Of a stretch of DNA of 10,402 bases, positions 1-5,122 are shown one piece after another. The DNA is taken from positions 1-10,402 of the forward strand of contig CBIHLN010000091.1 in NCBI GenBank assembly GCA_966210725.1, in the 5' to 3' direction. This DNA is from Lysobacter_C sp966210725 (GTDB taxonomy: Bacteria > Pseudomonadota > Gammaproteobacteria > Xanthomonadales > Xanthomonadaceae). Numbering within the stretch: the first letter of the stretch is position 1; each line of letters starts with the position of its first letter. The position numbers and the translations under genes were made by a program. A model generated the notes under the pieces. That model was not told where the DNA came from. It ran no database searches and saw only the letters and a program-made list of their open reading frames with translations.

Positions 1-333
1 GTGCTTCTGCGCGCTGGCCTTGTCCAGGAACAGGCCGGTGGACTCGATGACGACGTCGGCGCCGACCTCGTCCCACTTGAGGTTGGCCGGGTCGCGCTCC
101 TGCGTCAGGCGGATCTTCCGGCCGTTGACGACCAGGTGGTTGCCGTCGATCGACACGTCGCCGTCGAAGCGGCCGTGCACGGAGTCATAGCGCAGCATGT
201 AGGCCAGGTACTCCGGCTCCAGCAGGTCATTGATGGCGACGACCTGGATGTCATTGCCGAAGTTCTGCACGGCCGAGCGCAGGACGTTGCGTCCGATGCG
301 GCCGAAACCGTTGATACCTACTTTGATCGCCAT
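1..333 (-). CDS. gap: Glyceraldehyde-3-phosphate dehydrogenase, N-terminal fragment
   Basis: Glycolytic enzyme that oxidatively phosphorylates glyceraldehyde 3-phosphate to 1,3-bisphosphoglycerate with NAD, in the cytoplasm. The visible 111 residues are the start of the NAD-binding Rossmann domain: MAIKVGINGFGRIGRN at the N terminus gives the GINGFGRIGR dinucleotide loop (residues 7-15), N35-D36 fits NAD rather than NADP preference, and VIESTGLF (95-102) is the family's conserved strand. The catalytic Cys (around residue 150 in the family) and the C-terminal domain lie beyond the left edge. The ATG at 333-331 is preceded by AGGAG (344-340), which fixes the start. It is divergent from the S1/P1 nuclease gene, 89 bp away. 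In many relatives gap lies close to tkt; here tkt is on the same strand about 9.3 kb upstream. The edge truncation is a window artefact, not a broken gene. Confidence 0.97.
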   Translation of the reverse strand, partial: MAIKVGINGFGRIGRNVLRSAVQNFGNDIQVVAINDLLEPEYLAYMLRYDSVHGRFDGDVSIDGNHLVVNGRKIRLTQERDPANLKWDEVGADVVIESTGLFLDKASAQKH

Positions 334-339
334 TGCGGG

Positions 340-344
340 CTCCT
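340..344 (-). promoter_or_regulatory. Ribosome binding site of gap
   Basis: AGGAG on the minus strand, six bases ahead of the ATG at 333-331. It supports the chosen start. Confidence 0.75.
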
Positions 345-373
345 GACGGGCGTGGGACGGGAAAGCCGGCTAT

Positions 374-405
374 TTTAGCGCCCCCCGGGGCCGCCCGCTG
401 GCCCC
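374..405 (-). promoter_or_regulatory. Possible gap promoter/leader region with GC hairpin
   Basis: The 89-bp gap between the divergent gap and nuclease genes holds one A/T island. On the minus strand it reads TAAAAT (379-374), a plausible -10 about 40 bases before gap. No convincing -35 is seen at the right distance. Just upstream of it is an inverted repeat, GGGGCC (387-392) and GGCCCC (400-405), with a 7-base loop and no T run, so it is not a standard terminator. It overlaps where a -35 would sit. The role is unproven. Confidence 0.3.
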
Positions 406-422
406 GTTGATGGAACACCTGG

Positions 423-1235
423 ATGCCGCGCACGGCCCTCCGCCTTTTCCTCGCCCTCGCACTGGCCCTGTGCACCCTGCCCGCCGCGGCCTGGGGGCCG
501 CTGGGGCATCGGCTGGTCGCGGCGCTGGCATGGGACGAGCTCGACCCGGCCGCCCGCGCGGAGATCACGTCACTGCTGGCCGGCGAACCCGACCCCACGC
601 TGCCGGGCATCGCCACCTGGGCCGACGAGCTGCGCGCCAACGACCCGGACCTGGGCCGGCGCAGTGCGCCGTGGCACTACGTCAACCTGGGCGAGATGGG
701 CTGCGAGTACGACGCGGCGCTGGCCTGCAAGGGCGGCAACTGCGTGGTCGAGGCGATCCGCGCACAGACTGCAATCCTCGGCGACCGTTCGCGCCCGCGT
801 TCCGAGCGGCTGCAGGCGCTGAAGTTCGTCGTGCACTTCGTGGGCGACATCCACCAGCCGATGCACGCCGGCAACGCGGCCGACCGCGGCGGCAATGACG
901 TGCAGGTCAACTGGCCCGACGGCAGCCCGGACGGCAAGGGCGGCAACCTGCACTCGCTGTGGGACAGCGGCCTGTTCAATACCGCCGGCCTCAGCGAGTC
1001 CGCCTGGCTGGCGCGGCTTCGAGGGATGGAACTGGCCGTCCCCGTCGAGGCAGAGCCGGCGCAATGGGCGGAGCAGTCCTGCGCCGTCGCGACGGCCAGC
1101 GGGGTCTACCCGCCCCGCTCCAAGCTGGGGACCGACTACCTGCAGGCGTGGCGTCCCGTGGCCGAGGCCCAGGTGCGCAGGGGCGGCAGCCGCCTGGCGA
1201 TGCGGCTCAACGCCACGCTGGGCGCGGGCCACTGA
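423..1235 (+). CDS. S1/P1-type zinc-dependent nuclease, secreted
   Basis: Predicted exported single-strand nuclease/3'-nucleotidase of the S1/P1 family, relatives of which hydrolyse RNA, single-stranded DNA and 3'-nucleotides with three zinc ions. Residues 1-23 form a signal peptide (R-L-R start, hydrophobic core LFLALALALCTLP, AAA before the cut). Cleavage after A23 leaves Trp24 as the mature N terminus, required in this family because the terminal amine and backbone carbonyl bind zinc. All nine expected ligands are visible: W24, H29, D68, H85, H138, D142, H148, H177 and D181, in the contexts WGPLGH, WADEL, WHYVNL, HFVGDIHQPMH and NLHSLWD. At 270 residues it is the normal bacterial length. 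Cysteines near 94, 102 and 107 could form disulfides, consistent with export. The start ATG at 423 is the only one giving an intact signal peptide; the ribosome site is weak. It is a single gene, convergent with the phosphatase gene and 21 bp from it. Function in cell: probably nucleotide/phosphate scavenging (inference). Confidence 0.93.
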   Translation: MPRTALRLFLALALALCTLPAAAWGPLGHRLVAALAWDELDPAARAEITSLLAGEPDPTLPGIATWADELRANDPDLGRRSAPWHYVNLGEMGCEYDAALACKGGNCVVEAIRAQTAILGDRSRPRSERLQALKFVVHFVGDIHQPMHAGNAADRGGNDVQVNWPDGSPDGKGGNLHSLWDSGLFNTAGLSESAWLARLRGMELAVPVEAEPAQWAEQSCAVATASGVYPPRSKLGTDYLQAWRPVAEAQVRRGGSRLAMRLNATLGAGH

Positions 1236-1240
1236 CGCCC

Positions 1241-1252
1241 CCGCTTTAGCGG
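1241..1252. terminator. Short hairpin between convergent genes
   Basis: CCGC and GCGG separated by TTTA form a small 4-bp stem in the 21-bp gap between the convergent nuclease and phosphatase genes. It lacks a T run and is short. It may do no more than mark the transcription boundary. Confidence 0.2.
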
Positions 1253-1256
1253 CGCC

Positions 1257-1868
1257 TCACTCGGCCGCGGGCAGGCCCAGCAGCTCGCGCACCCGGGGCT
1301 CCAGACCGGTCAGGCCCGCGGCGCGGCCCAGTGCGAGCGCGTCCTCCGGCGCCACGCCGTCATGCGCGACGGCAGCCAGTGCCATCAGCGCACCGACCCG
1401 GTTGCCCGATGCGCAGTGCACCAGCACCGGCCCGTCCACCGCCTGCATCGCGCGCCACAGTGCGGTGGCCTTGGCCGTCGTGATGTCGCCGGCACCGGCG
1501 ACGGGGATCTGGGTGTAGCGCAGTCCGGAAGCCGCCACCTCCGCGGCCACGTCGCGCCCCTCCAGCTCTGCCTCGGGGCGCAGGTTGATCACGGCCTGCA
1601 CGCCGTCGGCCGCGAGCCGTGGCCACGCCGATGGGTCCGGTTGGCCGGACGTGAGCACACCCGGGCGGGGCATGCGCAGGCCGGGGATGGGGTCGTTCGA
1701 CATGGGGGTGTCCTGGAGTGGGGCGGGAACGGAGGCCGACGCGGTGGCCGGATGCGGCGGCGCAGTGACGGGGTTGGCGGCGCAGGCGGCCAGTCCAAGG
1801 GCAAGGGCAAGGGCAAGGGCAAGGACGAGTGCACCGGATGCCGGGTGCGTGGCGTGAGAGCGGTTCAT
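1257..1868 (-). CDS. Lipoprotein DUF442/BLH-type phosphatase
   Basis: Predicted 203-residue cysteine-based phosphatase of the DUF442 'beta-lactamase hydrolase-like' type, anchored in the cell envelope. The N terminus has a lipoprotein signal: basic start, Leu-Ala-rich core (14-25) and lipobox L-A-A-C with the acylated Cys at 29. A Pro/Ala-rich linker follows (about 31-55). The catalytic domain runs from about 60 to 203 with LTSGQP (72-77), INLRPEAE (94-101) and the active-site loop HCASGNR (151-157), a Cys-X5-Arg motif with C152 as nucleophile and R157 binding phosphate. In several bacteria this domain is fused to a persulfide dioxygenase (Blh); here it is separate and carries an export signal. 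The ATG at 1868-1866 overlaps the bigR stop by ATGA, so translation is probably coupled. A second in-frame ATG at 1703-1701 with AGGA ahead would give a cytoplasmic form; I favour the long form. The true substrate is unknown. Confidence 0.85.
   Translation of the reverse strand: MNRSHATHPASGALVLALALALALGLAACAANPVTAPPHPATASASVPAPLQDTPMSNDPIPGLRMPRPGVLTSGQPDPSAWPRLAADGVQAVINLRPEAELEGRDVAAEVAASGLRYTQIPVAGAGDITTAKATALWRAMQAVDGPVLVHCASGNRVGALMALAAVAHDGVAPEDALALGRAAGLTGLEPRVRELLGLPAAE
1795..1824. repeat. Hexanucleotide tandem repeat in signal peptide
   Basis: Four exact copies of GCAAGG (1801-1824) preceded by a variant copy CCAAGG (1795-1800). On the coding (minus) strand each unit is CTT GCC, so the array encodes alternating Leu-Ala in the hydrophobic core of the lipoprotein signal peptide. 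Use of CTT for Leu is unusual beside the CTG/CTC preference elsewhere, which suggests spread by duplication rather than codon selection. Gain or loss of a unit keeps the frame and changes only the length of the hydrophobic core. Confidence 0.9.
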
Positions 1869-2212
1869 GTCGACGCCTCGCAGTAGATGCCGTGCAGGGT
1901 CTGCATCACGCGCAGGGCCGGGCCGTCCAGCAGCGAATAGAAGACCTGCTGTCCCTGCCGACGCGTCGCCACGAGGCCGGCCTCGCGCAACACCGCCAGG
2001 TGCTGCGACAGGGCCGACTGCGACAACGCAGTGCCGTCGAGCAGCTGCCCGACCGACAGCTCGCCGCCGACCAGCCGGCACAACACCATCAGGCGCTGTT
2101 CGTTGGCGAGCGAACGCAGCAGGGCCGCCGCCTCGCCGGCATGGCGTTGCATTTCATCAGGGTCGGGCAAGTCGATCACGGACGGCGGCGGGACTGGCTT
2201 CGGGCTTGGCAT
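1865..2212 (-). CDS. bigR: BigR/SqrR-type ArsR-family persulfide-sensing repressor
   Basis: Predicted 115-residue ArsR-family winged-helix repressor controlling the adjacent sulfur genes. The DNA-reading helix and wing are clear: LSVGQLLDGTALSQSALSQ (52-70) leading to HLAVLREAGLV (71-81), then the RRQGQQVFYSL wing (84-94). Two cysteines, C45 in MVLCRL and C111 in GIYCEA, lie 66 residues apart, the same spacing as the redox pair C42/C108 of Xylella BigR and C41/C107 of SqrR, which form a polysulfide bridge when exposed to persulfides and release DNA. I chose the ATG at 2212-2210 because the earlier in-frame ATG (2244-2242) overlaps the predicted -10 and the length then matches BigR; no good ribosome site is visible, so a start at 2152 is possible. 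It overlaps the phosphatase start by ATGA and is divergent from the dioxygenase gene. Probably autoregulated through the palindrome at 2254-2268. Confidence 0.9.
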   Translation of the reverse strand: MPSPKPVPPPSVIDLPDPDEMQRHAGEAAALLRSLANEQRLMVLCRLVGGELSVGQLLDGTALSQSALSQHLAVLREAGLVATRRQGQQVFYSLLDGPALRVMQTLHGIYCEAST

Positions 2213-2240
2213 GGCACGCACTGCGAGGGGCGATGTGGGC

Positions 2241-2268
2241 ATTATAGTAGTACTTGCTAATTTAGCAA
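2241..2268 (-). promoter_or_regulatory. Predicted promoter of bigR-phosphatase operon
   Basis: Read on the minus strand: -35 TTGCTA (2268-2263), a 16-base spacer, and a perfect -10 TATAAT (2246-2241). The expected start of transcription, near 2234, leaves a leader of about 22 bases before the ATG at 2212. The -35 is the right arm of the operator palindrome, so repressor binding would block it. Confidence 0.7.
2254..2268. promoter_or_regulatory. Predicted BigR operator, 15-bp perfect palindrome
   Basis: TTGCTAA-T-TTAGCAA, two exact 7-base arms around one central base, in the only A/T-rich island of the neighbourhood and midway between the divergent bigR and dioxygenase genes. ArsR-family dimers, including BigR, bind A/T-rich inverted repeats in such gaps. 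Both predicted -35 boxes lie within it. Assignment to BigR rests on position and symmetry. Confidence 0.75.
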
Positions 2269-2281
2269 TACCTGATACATT
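2254..2281 (+). promoter_or_regulatory. Predicted promoter of the persulfide dioxygenase operon
   Basis: -35 TTGCTA (2254-2259, four of six consensus bases), a 16-base spacer and -10 TACATT (2276-2281, four of six). Transcription would start near 2288, about 21 bases ahead of the dioxygenase ATG. The -35 is the left arm of the operator palindrome. It is weaker than the opposed promoter, whose -10 is perfect. Confidence 0.6.
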
Positions 2282-2297
2282 ACGCGCATCAGCGGAC

Positions 2298-2302
2298 AGG
2301 AG
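2298..2302 (+). promoter_or_regulatory. Ribosome binding site of persulfide dioxygenase
   Basis: AGGAG, seven bases ahead of the ATG at 2310. It decides the start against the in-frame upstream extension, which would run through the operator. Confidence 0.8.
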
Positions 2303-2309
2303 CCCGACC

Positions 2310-3173
2310 ATGCAACCCGTCGTCCACCCCTTTTTCCACCACGACAGCAACACCTGGACCTATGTCGTCGTCGAACCCCAGGGCAAGACGGCCGCCATTG
2401 TCGATCCGGTGCTGGACTTCGACCCCAAGGCCGGGCGCACCTCGACCGCGTCGGCCGGGCAGGTGCTGGCGTTCGTCAACGCACACGCGCTGGACGTGCA
2501 GTGGGTCCTGGAAACCCACGCCCACGCCGACCACCTGAGCGCCGGACACTGGCTGAAAGAGCAGCTGCCGCACGCGAAGCTGGCCATCGGCGACGGCATC
2601 CGCACGGTGCAGAAGACCTTCCGCCCGATCTTCAACCTGGGCGAGCACTTCCCCGTCGACGGCTCGCAGTTCGACCACCTGTTCGCGCCGGACGAGGCGT
2701 TCCGCATCGGCGCGCTCGAAGGCCGGGTGATCCCGGTGCCCGGTCATACGAACGATTCCAACGCGTTCCTCATCGGCGATGCGTTGTTCACCGGCGACTC
2801 GCTGTTCATGCCTGATGGCGGCACCGCGCGCTGCGACTTCCCCGGCGGCGATGCGGCCACGCTCTACCGCTCGATCCAGACGCTGTTCGAGTTGCCCGAA
2901 GACACCCGGGTGTTCGTCTGCCACGACTACGGCCCGGGCGGACGCGAGGTCGCTTGCGAAACCACTATCGGCGAACAGAAGCGCAGCAACATCCACGTGC
3001 ACGAGGGCACGACGCTGGAGCAATTCGTGCAGATGCGCGAGACCCGCGACGCCTCGCTCGCCATGCCGACGCTGATCCTGCCCGCGGTGCAGACCAACAT
3101 CCGCGCCGGTGAGCTGCCCGAGCCGGAGAGCAACGGCGTGCGCTACCTCAAGCTCCCCCTCAACCAGTTCTGA
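2310..3173 (+). CDS. Persulfide dioxygenase, ETHE1/Blh-type metallo-beta-lactamase fold
   Basis: Predicted 287-residue non-haem iron enzyme that oxidises glutathione persulfide with O2 to sulfite and glutathione in the cytoplasm. The metallo-beta-lactamase fold signature THAHADHLSAG gives H70, H72, D74 and H75; further metal-site residues are H146 in PGHTNDS, D163 in FTGDSLF and H205 in CHDYGPGG. In ETHE1 enzymes one iron is held by two His and one Asp, here expected to be H70, H146 and D163. The segment GTARCDFPGGDAATLYRSI (171-189) is typical of bacterial ETHE1/Blh proteins and separates them from glyoxalase II and lactamases. No DUF442 or rhodanese domain is fused to it; the DUF442 partner is the separate divergent gene. 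It is first of four rightward genes (dioxygenase, two YeeE/YedE proteins, TSUP exporter), 18 bp ahead of the second, and is expected to be derepressed when BigR senses persulfides. Confidence 0.93.
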   Translation: MQPVVHPFFHHDSNTWTYVVVEPQGKTAAIVDPVLDFDPKAGRTSTASAGQVLAFVNAHALDVQWVLETHAHADHLSAGHWLKEQLPHAKLAIGDGIRTVQKTFRPIFNLGEHFPVDGSQFDHLFAPDEAFRIGALEGRVIPVPGHTNDSNAFLIGDALFTGDSLFMPDGGTARCDFPGGDAATLYRSIQTLFELPEDTRVFVCHDYGPGGREVACETTIGEQKRSNIHVHEGTTLEQFVQMRETRDASLAMPTLILPAVQTNIRAGELPEPESNGVRYLKLPLNQF

Positions 3174-3191
3174 CTCTGCACGGACCCGAAC

Positions 3192-3617
3192 ATGCCCACT
3201 GAATTCACTCCCTGGACCGCGCTGGCCGGCGGCGCACTGATCGGCCTGGCGGCCACGGTGCTGCTGGCCTCGCTCGGTCGTATCGCCGGCATCAGCGGCC
3301 TGTTCAACGGTGCGCTGGAACAGCGCGGCGACCGCGCGTGGCGTGTCGCGTTCCTGGTCGGGCTGGTCGCCGCGGCCGGCGTGTGGTTCGCCGTGGCCGG
3401 GGTGCAGCCGCGCACCGGATTCCCGCTGCCGTGGCTGCTGGCCGGCGGCCTGCTGGTCGGCTTCGGCACCCGGTTGGGCAGCGGCTGCACCAGCGGCCAC
3501 GGCATCTGCGGACTGGCGCGGTTGTCGCCGCGCTCGATGGTGGCCGTGGCGCTGTTCATGGCGGCCGGCTTCGCCACCGTGTACGTGCTGCGCCACGCGC
3601 TGGGGGTGATGGCATGA
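3192..3617 (+). CDS. YeeE/YedE family membrane protein (PmpA-like half)
   Basis: A 141-residue inner-membrane protein of the YeeE/YedE sulfur-transport family. Hydrophobic segments are seen at about 10-29, 52-70, 79-95 and 117-135. The conserved motif GSGCTSGHGICG (residues 97-108) supplies two cysteines, matching the family's GCTSGHG signature, in which a Cys relays thiosulfate or sulfur species through the pore in the larger YeeE transporter. This is the short half-size form, which normally occurs as a pair; its stop overlaps the next gene by ATGA, so the two products probably assemble together. The substrate is unproven: thiosulfate, sulfide-derived persulfide or a related anion are all possible. 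The start ATG at 3192 follows the dioxygenase stop by 18 bp with only a weak ribosome site. Such pairs are recurrent members of bigR regulons. Confidence 0.9.
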   Translation: MPTEFTPWTALAGGALIGLAATVLLASLGRIAGISGLFNGALEQRGDRAWRVAFLVGLVAAAGVWFAVAGVQPRTGFPLPWLLAGGLLVGFGTRLGSGCTSGHGICGLARLSPRSMVAVALFMAAGFATVYVLRHALGVMA

Positions 3618-4033
3618 GCACGCATCGCGTGGTGTGGGCGATGCTGGCGGGCGCGCTGTTCGGCCTGGGCCTGGCGGTGTCGGGCATGACCGACCCCGAC
3701 AAGGTGCTGAACTTCCTGGACATCGCCGGACGATGGGATCCATCGCTCGCGCTGGTCATGGGCGGCGCACTGGCCGTCGCCGTGCCCGGCTTCGCGTGGG
3801 TGCGGCGACGCGGCGTCGCATTCACCGGCGGCGCCATCCCGCCCGCGCCCGCCCCGCGATTCGACAGAAGGCTGCTGGTCGGCAGCGGCCTGTTCGGCGT
3901 TGGCTGGGGCATCGCCGGCTATTGCCCGGGCCCGGCGCTGGCCAACCTCGCGCACAGTGCGCTCGAGCCGGCGCTGTTCGTGCTGGCGCTGCTGGCGGGG
4001 TCGCAGATCGCCCGGGTGTTCGAGGCACGCTGA
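3614..4033 (+). CDS. DUF6691/YeeE-type membrane protein (PmpB-like half)
   Basis: A 139-residue inner-membrane protein, second half of the YeeE/YedE pair. The opening VVWAMLAGALFGLGLAVSGM followed by DPDKVLNFLD is the standard start of this family, and GYCPGPALAN (102-111) is its conserved Cys motif, complementing GCTSGHG of the preceding protein. Four hydrophobic segments are visible (about 7-25, 46-62, 87-103 and 117-132). The ATG at 3614 overlaps the upstream stop by ATGA; an open frame continues far upstream but lies over the first gene and is not coding. Presumed role: a joint channel/transporter with the preceding product for a reduced sulfur species. A GC hairpin directly follows the stop. 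Confidence 0.9.
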   Translation: MSTHRVVWAMLAGALFGLGLAVSGMTDPDKVLNFLDIAGRWDPSLALVMGGALAVAVPGFAWVRRRGVAFTGGAIPPAPAPRFDRRLLVGSGLFGVGWGIAGYCPGPALANLAHSALEPALFVLALLAGSQIARVFEAR

Positions 4034-4035
4034 TC

Positions 4036-4057
4036 CCGCCGCCTCGCGCGGCGGCGG
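4036..4057 (+). other. GC-rich hairpin between DUF6691 gene and exporter gene
   Basis: CCGCCGCC (4036-4043) and GGCGGCGG (4050-4057) form an 8-bp all-GC stem with a 6-base loop TCGCGC, three bases after the DUF6691 stop and 21 bases before the exporter start. There is no T run, so it is not a classical terminator. It may protect the upstream mRNA or set relative expression of the exporter (inference). Confidence 0.45.
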
Positions 4058-4078
4058 ACGCGTCCGTACCATGACCGG

Positions 4079-4828
4079 ATGATCGAGTCGGCCTGGTGGC
4101 TGGCGCTGCTGCTGTTGCTGGTGGCGGCGCTGTATTCGTCGGTGGGCCACGCCGGCGCGAGCGGCTACATCGCCGCCATGGCCCTGGTGGGCCTGGCCCC
4201 TGAGCAGATGCGCCCCACGGCGCTGGCGCTCAACCTGCTGGTGGGCGGCATCGGCCTGTTCCGGTTCTGGCGCGGTGGGCACGTGCGCTGGCGCAACGTG
4301 CTGCCGTTCGTGCTGGCGTCCGCGCCCGCCGCCTACCTCGCCGCGCGCGTGCAGCTGCCACGGGACAGCTACTCGATCCTGCTGGGCGTGATCCTGCTGG
4401 TCGCGGCCGTCGGCGTCTTCCGCAGCGCGGGACACGCGCTGGACGACGACAGCCGTTCGGCCGGGCGCCGGGTGCCGTGGACGGGCGGGTTGCTGGCCGG
4501 GGCGGTCATCGGCGTGCTGTCGGGGCTCACCGGCACGGGTGGCGCGATTTTCCTGACCCCGTTGCTGCTGTTCATGCACTGGATGCCGACCCGTCAGGCC
4601 AGCGGCACCTCGGTGGCGTTCGTCTGGATCAACTCGCTGACGGCCCTGGCCGGGCTGGTGCAGGTGACGGGCACGTTGCCCGACACGCTGCCGCTGTGGC
4701 TGGGCGCGGTCGCGATCGGTGCCCTGCTGGGTACGCAGCTGGGGTTGCGCTGGCTGCCGGTCACCGCGTTGCGGCGGGCCCTCGGGGTGGTTCTGCTGAT
4801 CGCCGCGGGGAAATTGTTGCTGGCCTGA
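4079..4828 (+). CDS. TSUP family sulfite/anion exporter
   Basis: A 249-residue inner-membrane protein of the TSUP (TauE/SafE) family, members of which export sulfite, sulfoacetate or related anions. It has the two-repeat build of the family: a first half starting AALYSSVGHAGASGYIAAMALVG (17-39) and a second half with GLTGTGGAIFLTPLLL near 149-164, each the family's conserved re-entrant-like segment, plus around seven to eight hydrophobic segments ending at GVVLLIAAGKLLLA. Its place after a persulfide dioxygenase, whose product is sulfite, makes sulfite removal the likely job. The start ATG at 4079 is used because the ATG at 4071 stops after three codons; no strong ribosome site is present. 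It is separated from the preceding gene by 45 bp holding a GC hairpin, so it may be partly uncoupled from the rest of the operon. Confidence 0.92.
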   Translation: MIESAWWLALLLLLVAALYSSVGHAGASGYIAAMALVGLAPEQMRPTALALNLLVGGIGLFRFWRGGHVRWRNVLPFVLASAPAAYLAARVQLPRDSYSILLGVILLVAAVGVFRSAGHALDDDSRSAGRRVPWTGGLLAGAVIGVLSGLTGTGGAIFLTPLLLFMHWMPTRQASGTSVAFVWINSLTALAGLVQVTGTLPDTLPLWLGAVAIGALLGTQLGLRWLPVTALRRALGVVLLIAAGKLLLA

Positions 4829-4902
4829 GCCGCGCGGGTCCTCGGCCGCTTTGCCGGACCGGGCGGCAGGCGTCGGACGCGCGCCGCCATGCCTTCCGGC
4901 AC

Positions 4903-4928
4903 TCAAGCGGGTTGGGCTCCGGCCGTTA
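4903..4928 (+). promoter_or_regulatory. Possible FliA (sigma-28) promoter
   Basis: TCAAG (4903-4907), 14 bases, then GCCGTTA (4922-4928). Sigma-28 promoters read TAAAG or TCAAG, 14 bases, GCCGATAA, so both elements and the spacing fit with one substitution in the -10. This would link the downstream cyclic-di-GMP genes to the flagellar cascade. The distance to the first start codon (about 190 bases) is long, which lowers confidence. Confidence 0.5.
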
Positions 4929-5110
4929 CCGTCCGCATGGCCCCGCCGTGCACGTTGGATGGACGGAGCGGGCCCTGGATCGTGGACGGAATGGGGGGCC
5001 GCCGTTGCAGGGCGATTCCACGCGCAGGCGATTTCGCGGGGCATGCACGGCCCGACTGCCCGAATGGGCGCTCGTCTCGGCACGCCACGCACGCCCGGTC
5101 TCCGGGCCAG

Positions 5111-5115
5111 AAGGA
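5111..5115 (+). promoter_or_regulatory. Ribosome binding site of HD-GYP gene
   Basis: AAGGA seven bases ahead of the ATG at 5123. It decides the start in favour of MGLEER over the upstream in-frame ATGs at 4889 and beyond. Confidence 0.8.
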
Positions 5116-5122
5116 ACACGGC

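Larger units (their letters stand above)
4829..5122 (+). other. Intergenic leader between exporter and HD-GYP gene
   Basis: A 294-bp stretch without a convincing gene. The HD-GYP frame stays open back to 4889, but the extra 78 residues are Arg/Pro/Gly-rich and resemble nothing known. It contains an imperfect inverted repeat just after the exporter stop (GGTCC at 4837-4841, GGACC at 4856-4860, with a bulged GGC/GCC extension and no T run), a FliA-like promoter (4903-4928), and a long GC-rich leader of about 185 bases before the HD-GYP ATG. I see no recognisable riboswitch fold. Confidence 0.6.

Noticed and set aside
1869..2081. Upstream extension of the phosphatase frame
   Set aside because: Overlaps bigR in another frame and would bury the lipoprotein signal; the ATGA overlap start is far more likely.
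2242..2244. Earlier in-frame ATG for bigR
   Set aside because: It overlaps the predicted -10 TATAAT, so it would lie upstream of the transcript start.
2031..2309. Upstream extension of the dioxygenase frame
   Set aside because: Runs through bigR, the operator and the promoters; the ATG at 2310 has a good AGGAG.
2289..3743. Open frame of 484 codons on the minus strand
   Set aside because: Opposite the dioxygenase and YeeE genes, with low-complexity composition and no family resemblance.
4837..4860. Inverted repeat after the exporter gene as a terminator
   Set aside because: The stem is bulged and no T run follows, so I did not call it a terminator.
4889..5122. 78-codon upstream extension of the HD-GYP frame
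   Set aside because: Composition unlike DUF3391 proteins, while the ATG at 5123 has AAGGA and begins the conserved domain.
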